Positions 56,426-64,000 of a stretch of DNA of 64,000 nucleotides are shown here, piece by piece. Position 1 is the stretch's first letter, and every line of letters starts with the position of its first letter. Below the pieces are notes generated by a model, which worked only from the letters and a program-made list of their open reading frames with translations, was not told the DNA's origin and did not search any database. Both the position numbers and the translations under genes were made by a program. The DNA is from Trichostrongylus colubriformis (Eukaryota; Nematoda; Chromadorea; Rhabditida; Trichostrongylidae), in contig OZ022257.1 of assembly GCA_963978905.1 (NCBI GenBank), forward strand, positions 37,291,416-37,355,415, in the 5' to 3' direction.

Positions 56426-59086
56426 TAGATGCTCAGCAAAGGGCAACATCTACCATCTCCCCATTACCTTTTTTCCATTAAGTTAAATTAATAATGAATA
56501 ATTCGCACAGTACTGTGCGATAGCCCAACTGGTTAACTAATAAGCAAAAAACAAAGGACTTGTGCCATAATTTGGGGAATTCTTCATCTCATTTATGTGG
56601 GACGCTGTGAGCGATCGTGCATCTTGCTCTCTATCGGAAAAGTGTTCCGAAGTGCTCCCCAGTTGAATTCGGCAAATTAGCCGAAAAAATTTCGAAATCT
56701 GAATCTCTCAAATAGTGATGAAAAAATCGTTGATGTTTTGTTGCTGTTTACTGTGCTTAAACTATACTACATGATGGTGCTCACTTTTTTTTTACAATGT
56801 ATTACTTTTCTGACTGGCTACCTTTGAAGGCAGCCAATGATCGTAGTTTTGACTACTTATTTTCGATGAGCAAACCACACTTCATCATTTTCCTCTGCTA
56901 AACCACAACAAAACAACAAAGCCCTGTGCAGGGGAAAATTTATGTGTCTGAAAATAATCCAGTGCGATCAACTTTCTCTATGAATCTCATATTCCCTTCC
57001 CTAAAAAATATGGGGTTATGCGTACGTAGGTATAAGGTGAAGAGCGTTAAAAATGAAATATTTGTGTTCCTTTTCTTTCCAAAAGCCCTGTAATAACTCC
57101 CACTTGAATGCAGGGTTTGAGTAGCTTCTTCAGCTCTTCTTTATTTGTGTCCACGGAGTTGTCGCCCTCAGAAATTCCGTATTGCCTATGTCAGCGTCAG
57201 AAGTGAATTTGCTAAGAACAAGAGAAAAAATCAAAGGCGTGAAGCAATACTTGAGGTGTTGCCACGCGATGTTGTTCAGCACAAAGCTCAGCTTTTCGAG
57301 GGACGCTCACTTCTCCTATAATAGAAGACCCCGTGATCCTCAGTGTTGACTTGTTACCTTCAACATGATTAGTAACTAAGACTTGGAGGATAACTTGAGC
57401 AGAATCTGGGCTTACAGAAAGAGAGGGAAATCATCGACCTGCTCCCATCGTGAAGGCGACCCTTACGTAGGGTTGAAAGGAATGTGAAAAGCTGTGAACG
57501 TCGCTTCCTCATTCTCGAATCTTCACGGCTGATAACTACAGAAGCCTTATGATTCTCAATACATAGAATACAGAGAATAAGCAAAATTGATATGATTGCT
57601 CAAGCGATACAAATACATGAGTTAACAATAAAATGCTGAGCAAGACAGACAACAACGAGATCACAGTAGCCTTTGGGACAAACGGAGCATATCAACCGTA
57701 CCACTTACTCCACATGGGTCTATAGTACCCCACCAAGACAGCTTTAAAATCAGTCGTACAGCCTTCATTTTCGTTACCATCACTGCTCTCTGTACTTTTT
57801 GAATTTGTGTGGAAGTCCTAATCTTCCGTAGGGAGACAAACCGGTAACCCAGCCTGGGAGTGTGTGTAAAGTGGTACGGAAGGACTAATTAGCATCTCGC
57901 TGACTCACGAGGGGCGAGAGTCTGAGGTAAAAATAATGGCCACTCAATTATGTAACTTGCCTACAGCAGCCACCTAGAGAAAAATAACACGGATAAAGGA
58001 AGCCAGGAGTAAATGGATATCTTCGTCGGGTATTACGTGCCGTTTAAAATATTTTACATATCTATGACAAGTGATACACTGAATGAATGTGTGTTCACAA
58101 ACTGAAGCTCCCTTTTTACCCTTATTACCGGATGAAAATCCACTTATTCCTGGTTTCCTTTATTCATATTATTTTATCTTGGTGGCTATTGCAGGCAAGT
58201 TACACGGCTGAGCGACCAACGTCAGCTTCCCGCCCTTTGTTATTACTGCTCCTCACATTAGGTGCGAAGCATAATTAGCGAGGTGCGAATCAGGTCATTC
58301 GTACCAATTTGTACACACCCCCTGTTTGAGAGTCATGTCAGTCGCTTACCATGCAGCTTTTGTGCTCGGCATCAATCCATCTACAGAGCTTCAAATCACT
58401 CCTCAGAAGTAGAACCATTCGTGTTGGAACTGTTATCCTATAGGATGCTGAACATATGTGACAGTTTTGAAACTTATCATGGGCAGAAAGGATTTTGCTG
58501 ACAAATGTGCATATAGCTCTTTTACGAGATTGTTCACCTAATCTAAGCTCTCATTAATGCTTGAAAATTAGAAAAAATGGAGCTAATCGTATATTAATTA
58601 TTCGACAGGCACTCGAATGAAACATGGGTGCTCCGGTGACCATATGATCCAAGACCGACAGCAAAACGCGAGAATAGCGGGTGATCTCACGCTTCGGATG
58701 GCTTCAAAGTGCACGGTTGCCGATGGCTTTCGTTGTAACATGATTATGTTTAGATTTAGTATCGCAAGCCATTGCAAACAATCAACATCACCGTACTGCA
58801 TATGAGATTATAATTACTTTCACGAGAGCGGGGCGAGAAGTGAAGTACACAGATCCGAAGGGCAGTAGCTGCCATTACAGGAAGCCTGATGCAGAAGTTG
58901 AGTAACCGAATACCAGAATAGTAGGTCCAACAACGGTGCTGATAGGTCCTTCCAGGCACTAGCTCTTGAAATAATAATAAACAAATATACAAAAACAAAC
59001 AAATTGACACTGGCATTCGGACTGGCAGAATACCAAATTAATAACGTTCAACAGTATCATAATAAAAGCGGATAGATGGCTTCACC
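56426..59086. other. No gene recognised
   Basis: Short frames only. One at 58132 starts with a signal-like stretch (MKIHLFLVSFIHIILSWWLL) but has no acceptor before the ATG and no downstream exon that can be identified. Confidence 0.4.
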
Positions 59087-59092
59087 GCTCAG

Positions 59093-59700
59093 TTATTCAA
59101 ATCCTTTATATCGACCATTGTTATCGACAACACTCTGCCACCACAGCGGTAGATCGTTGATTCCCTCCTCCCAGAATTCTGGATTCTGAGAGTTGAGGAA
59201 GTTAGCTACCGCTTTTGCAAATAAGTCATAATCATTGAATTTTCTCTTGGCCAGGAAGGACTTCAGAGGATGGGAAAGGTGATAATCAAAAGGAGGAATG
59301 TCTGGAGAATGTGGCGAGTGGGCAGGACATTCCGCCGAGCGCCTGTAGCTCAGCCTGGATACACTTCGTGACGTGGGAGCGAGCGTCGTGAGAGAGGAGG
59401 TGACCACGGCCTTTCTCCGGCGCTTTTCTCGAGCAGGGACGGCGAGCTGGTGGAGTTGGTTAGTGCATGCGGCAACGCTGACTCTTTCGCCTTGCATCAG
59501 CACTCGTGGAAAAGCATTCTTCTTTCAGAAGTAGCACAGTCCCGAGTGAGGTTTGTCTTCCAGTCAATTTCGCTGTTGTTCAAGCTGATAAACCAGCAGC
59601 ACACGGTTTCGTGGCTCACACATCCCTTGCCTAATGCAGCGTTGGTGTAATCGTAAGTTTCCGTCGCTTCGGTGCCGCAAGACGACTCACAGTAGATGAC
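59093..59700 (-). mobile_element. Mariner-like transposase remnant, second family
   Basis: The minus-strand frame 59093-59503 ends with the mariner C-terminus: HSPDIPPFDYHLSHPLKSFL, AVANFLNSQNPEFWEEGIND and LPLWWQSVVDNNGRY. Upstream, in other frames, HDARSHVTKCIQAELQALG and a DWKTNLTRDCATSERR-like piece follow the mariner order. Stops and shifts separate them, so it is inactive. Termini could not be placed. Confidence 0.78.
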
Positions 59701-60283
59701 ACCGCGTGCTTGTGGGTGTCGACTACTGGCACTGTAGGTTTCTTCATCGAATGTGGTGGGTCAATATATAATTTGTTAGAAAGCTTATAGAGCCTTCTAC
59801 CATAATCCTGAGCCGCCCAGATCTGTCTCGAAGTAAACAAGAGTTGTTGATCAGATAACCCTCTAGAAACCATAATTTTCCTACTTTGCTTCTAAGCGAG
59901 CTTGAAGAGCTCAAGAATTCCACAAAGAATGGTAAATCATTCCAGAGAGTCAAGATCTTTTGTGTGAAAAACTTACGGAAATCGGTCGAATTCGTTTTCT
60001 CCTTCTTGATCTTAGACCAGTGGCCCCAAGTGAAACCAATAGTTAAAGGTCTTTTTCGTGACTATGTCCAAATCCAAAACCACCAAACCAGCGGAAGACT
60101 TATATACCAACTCAAAATCGCAAAATCCAAAGACCATTCGACAAGCTTGAGCCTTACTTCGTATGTATGAGGTGCAAAAGATATCGTAACGAGTGAAAAT
60201 CTGGATCGAGACTGGACAGTTTCGATGATTTCCACTATAACACGGGCAGAGGAGCAGTACTCCAGATCGAGCAGCGAATTATA

Positions 60284-60961
60284 TTAGGTAGTCGGGAAAG
60301 TTCTTTCGTTTCTCAAAAACTTGCTTTTTTCCCTAAAACTGCTTTCCAGCAATTTCTTCTGTACATATTTATGTAGTACAGGTTCTCACGCATCTATAGG
60401 TATTATTGCCCTTCATCTCCCGGATAACCTTTTCCGGCAAAATAAATATTTCAAAGGTCAATGTCATCTTCATTACCGGAGGCTTTTTCTGAATGGCATT
60501 AAATAGGGCAGGGAAAAGATGATAATCCGATGGAGCAAGACCAGGGCTATGAGGTGAATGGGGTAGCACTTCTCATTCCAGCTCGAGAATTTTTTGGTGA
60601 CTCACTTTTTCAGTATGTGGGAAGACTTGCCAAAAAATTGGCTCACCAAAAAGTTCTCGAGCTCGAATGAGAAGTGCTACCTCATCCACCTTATAGCACT
60701 GATGTAACTCCATCGGACTACCATCTTTTCCTTTTCCTATCTAATGCCATTCAATGAAAAATTTTTGCATTGGAAATGAGATTGACCCTTGATATGTTTA
60801 TTTTGCCGAAAAAGGTTATCCGGGAGATGGAAGACAATAATACCTATAGATGCGTGTGGATTTGTACTACATATATATGTACAGAAGAAACTGCTGGAAA
60901 GCAGTATTGAGGGAAAAAACAAGTTTTTAAAATGCGAAAGAACTTTCCCGACAACCTAATA
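60284..60961. mobile_element. Palindromic (foldback) mariner element
   Basis: The ends TTAGGTAGTCGGGAAAGTTC and its complement bound two arms (about 60284-60610 and 60642-60961). Both are derived from the same 3' end of a mariner transposase gene, reading outward in opposite directions. The left arm on the minus strand gives LPHSPHSPGLAPSDYHLFPA. The right arm on the plus strand gives the corresponding region (ALMxLHRTTIFSF in broken frame). The arms are clearly diverged from each other. Only a spacer of about 30 bases lies between them. Confidence 0.85.
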
Positions 60962-61227
60962 AAAAAGCGTGTCTGTGATTCTCGTGGAAAAAGAGCTCAG
61001 ATTTCAGTAGGCTTTGTAGCGAGCTACGTGCACTGTTTTAATAATAATCCGCTGAAAGAGAGTGTTCGCGAATAAGCTATACTCAAATCGCGAACTACCT
61101 CGGAATCTTGAGCACAACTCCGTCGACTGAGAGTTTGGGAGAAGGCAAGGGGGGAGGGGCCTAGTCACAAACAAATTGTCTTGTCAAGGAGATGACAAGC
61201 TTCTACCTACTGGCAAGCACATAGCAT

Positions 61228-61640
61228 TTAGGGCAGAATGTAACAACCAAGGTTGATCAACACAACATCAACACAATACACCTTGACATCATCAGCAAAC
61301 ATTAAGCAGAGCATGTCAGAAGGAACACTCTCGGGCAAATTGGTGATGTACATAATATCAAGGGTACATAATATGCATAATATACGTAATATGTACATAA
61401 TATACGTAATATCTACATATGTACATAATATACGTAATATCAAGGGACGCAAAAAAGAACCTTCGGTATCAGTTCTATACATTGTGGAATACGAACCATT
61501 GAGAAGGACTCGCTGGTGTCTGTTAGGGAGGAAAGATTTCAGGAAATTGAAAAACTATCTAGTTTTTCGAAAATTATTCAACTTTAGAAACAAAGGATTT
61601 AGACGTATAAAGTCAAATGCATCAGAAAATTCTTTACATA
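61228..61640 (-). mobile_element. CR1-like LINE remnant with repeat-expanded interior
   Basis: On the minus strand, FLKSFLPNRHQRVLLNG (about 61510-61560), then GSFLRPLI, then YITNLPESVPSDMLCLMFAD followed by DVKVY (61270-61345) follow the reverse transcriptase order, including the FADD palm. Between the last two lies a region of (ACGTAATATGTACATAAT)-like repeats at 61360-61440 that replaces a few codons of the enzyme. Confidence 0.7.
61497..61631 (+). repeat. Direct repeat, copy 1 (135 bp)
   Basis: From CATTGAGAAGGACTCGCTGG to ATGCATCAGAAAATT. Appears identical to 61781-61915. Confidence 0.92.
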
Positions 61641-61780
61641 CAGCGAACACGCATTTTTCGCTTGTCTGCAGTTTTTGCCGTCCAGGAGCAGTTGAGAGAA
61701 GCCAATGCTGTGATGCTGGCATAACGATGAAGATTATGTGGTTTGAGGAATTTCTTCATTTGACTAAACACAAACCTCTC

Positions 61781-61915
61781 CATTGAGAAGGACTCGCTGG
61801 TGTCTGTTAGGGAGGAAAGATTTCAGGAAATTGAAAAACTATCTAGTTTTTCGAAAATTATTCAACTTTAGAAACAAAGGATTTAGACGTATAAAGTCAA
61901 ATGCATCAGAAAATT
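61781..61915 (+). repeat. Direct repeat, copy 2 (135 bp)
   Basis: Second copy of 61497-61631, 284 bases downstream. It duplicates a piece of the LINE remnant. Confidence 0.92.
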
Positions 61916-64000
61916 TGCTCACCGACTGAGTGATGCATGCCATGCATCACTATAGTTCTTATGATCACTCTTAATCTCTTCTTTGTGTATTTCTTTGACT
62001 AGTCCCATTCGCCAGTTCACAGGTACGCTCTCATTCTAGAGTAGAACGAATCAATTGGAAAGATACATCAGTGCAGGTGCGGTATCTTCTGCAGCCTTCT
62101 TGAGAAATACGTATGGTGCACCAGTGGGAGAGCTGAAGCATCGTGTAGTTAACCTGTAACCTGTAACCTTATGCGTGTAAAACCAAAATTGCAAAATGAC
62201 ATCTTGAAGAGAGTTAGGAGGGGTCAAAGGTGAGGGTAAACACATATTCTCGCCATTAATATCTACTCAATCTATTGTGCACCGAATCAACGGTACACCA
62301 TCTGCAAGTAGAGAGCTTTCGTTCATGTGGGAGCTTTAAAGAAATTGCAAAAATCTGCTTTTTCTCCTTTTCACATGTACATGTAAAGTACACCGAAAGA
62401 GTATGACATGATATGCACTGACAAGGACCCTTTCCGCTACAGTATAACCGAAATCTCTTTACATACTCACAGGAAGGAATACGTCCCTCGTGCCTGAGTT
62501 TGAGTTCGACGAGCTTTCTTCCAGCAAGGGAGGGTATTCAACATCCCATGGAACTTAGAAATGAGACCAGATGGGTCGATAGAGCTCCGAATACTGATTA
62601 TACCTGTGAAACCGAAATTGCAAAATGGCTTTCTGAAGCGAGTCAGGAGGGGTCAAAATTTGCCTGTGACATCTCCTTGCCGACGCTTGGCCATCCGCAC
62701 GGCCGTTGCTAAGTCGGTCCGCTACCGCACTGTTAAAGAGCTGATTCGGATAAATCAGAGAGTGAAGAGCAAATGCTCAGAAGTGTACAATGAGATCAGA
62801 GACGAATATAAATTGCAAGAACAAATCAGAGAAAAAGGACCTGATAGCTGGAACTAAGGAAATTGAAGAAGAGTCTTAATTAGATCAAGCGACAGCCGAC
62901 TCAAACGAGCTAAAATTTATGCTTACAGCACGCCTTAATGATTCGAAGTCCGCGCAGACCAGAATAGGCATTGAGTTAGGGTACATACATGACCCAGAAA
63001 ACTGGAAATGTGCACCTGGAGAGAGGAATTGTTGCAGATGAGTCAAACTCAAACTGCAATACTGAGTAACTATAATACTATCTATCCAACTATGTACATA
63101 CATAGTGACGCGCGGCCGTATTTTGCAAAAATTTCAGAAAAGCCCTCGCAGCTTAGATGGGGAGTAGTTCTCCTGTCGTCGTGATCGTCAGCCATAGTGC
63201 TCTTTGAAATCACTTGCACAGGTTATGGAAGCAAAGCTTAATTACCACACGACTTCGGAAAGTAAGGAAAGTGTGGGGAGTGTCCATGAATCTATACGGG
63301 CCACGGCTTTTACGGCTAGTTTGCCCGCGACGGCATGTTCAAAAATAGAAAAATTCGCCGAGTAGTATGGGAAATGGTATGCTTGTGATTGTTTTAACCA
63401 CTTTCTCAGAGCAACCGCGTTTTCTCAGTTTTGCACTCACTGACGGTGGCTATTTCCAAGTGCTCGTGGAGAGATAGGAATGCCCAGTAATCTTCAACTA
63501 GCACATATTCTCAGGAAAAAAACTTTTTTAAACTAACGAGAGAAGGACGTAATACCAACAAATAGGTGAGTGTAGTGTATGGTATAATGACCACTGGCTT
63601 CATTCAAAATGAAATTAGAGAACAACGATTTCATTTTTCGATTTTCATTCTAGCACTGAAGCACAACCCTTCCCAGAGGACAATTCCACCATCACAAGAG
63701 CCAAATATCTCATGTCCCGCGACTGTTATCATTATTCATTCATATTCATCATCATTGTTCATTATTGTTCATCATTAATGATCTCAAAACTTTCTCTTGT
63801 TCAAGCTTTCATTGAGTCGTGCTTTCCACGAATAACACGATACTAACCGTCATTTCGAAGGTTCTCTAAAACTGGCAAGCATCCTATCTTCGATGACCTC
63901 GGCCGCTGCTTTCGAACCCAACGCGAATCAATCAACAACGCACAATTTGAAGATTTTATCTTGGTTAAGAGCTCGAACCGCAGCCCCACTTCGAATAGCT
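61916..64000. other. No gene recognised
   Basis: A block of about 60 bases (AA(A/C)CNAAATTGCAAAATG...GTTAGGAGGGGTCAAA) near 62173 recurs in diverged form near 62610. A TTCATTATTG-type simple repeat lies at 63730-63778. No coding region could be supported. Confidence 0.45.

Noticed and set aside
58132..58278. Signal-peptide-like open frame
   Set aside because: Hydrophobic leader only. No acceptor before the ATG and no partner exon.
1..64000. CRISPR array, integrase/attachment sites or bacterial operons
   Set aside because: No regular short repeat-spacer pattern and no bacterial gene layout. All repeats are eukaryotic transposon or tandem types.

Overview
This is a stretch of nematode nuclear genome, most likely from a strongylid or hookworm-like worm. 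The few intact genes have 54-61 bp introns. Each start codon lies 2-5 bases after a TTTCAG/TTGCAG acceptor, as expected for spliced-leader trans-splicing. The repeats are CR1- and RTE-type LINEs, Tc1/mariner elements and Penelope-like elements (PLEs). No prokaryotic operons, rRNA, CRISPR array or intact housekeeping gene is visible. Most long open frames are transposon pieces or chance.

The host genes that can be supported are a dispersed family of small secreted glycine-rich peptide precursors: 13465-13921 (+), 40615-40914 (-), 45219-45794 (+) and 53384-53694 (+), plus a decayed copy near 49513-49660 (-). Every intact member has a signal-peptide exon, one short phase-2 intron, and a second exon opening just before a KR|Q cleavage site that is followed by a Gly-rich tail. 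Three end in GWGR, the amidation signature of the nematode YGGWamide (NLP-24 to NLP-33, nlp-29-type) peptides. The fourth ends in seven cysteines and carries an additional Arg/Trp-rich segment between two KR|Q sites.

Layout: 0.65-1.56 kb non-autonomous mariner; 6.8-7.6 kb LINE 3' end; 8.86-10.04 kb PLE remnant with inverted arms; 10.5-18.6 kb inverted repeat with about 2.1 kb arms, whose spacer holds the poly-Cys gene, an orphan signal-peptide exon and an RTE fragment; 20-20.7 kb tandem duplication; 22.6-23.1 kb MITE; 23.3-25 kb AT-rich DNA; 26.2-29.8 kb nearly complete CR1-like LINE; 30.7-33.3 kb degraded RTE LINE; 34.3-35.5 kb second PLE remnant with inverted arms; 36-37.5 kb third RTE fragment; 40.6-53.7 kb the peptide-gene cluster interleaved with mariner, Tc1 and palindromic MITE copies; 54.0-54.5 kb tandem repeat; 54.9-56.4 kb palindromic Tc1-like element; 59.1-61.9 kb mariner copies, including a palindromic one, and a LINE remnant; 62-64 kb nothing recognised.

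Two themes stand out. The first is the peptide family, with its shared gene plan and an unusual poly-Cys member. The second is the repeated appearance of inverted-duplicated (foldback) forms in unrelated transposon classes. These include PLE remnants that keep only the GIY-YIG endonuclease end and are flanked by opposed terminal arms, each containing a hammerhead-ribozyme-like fold.
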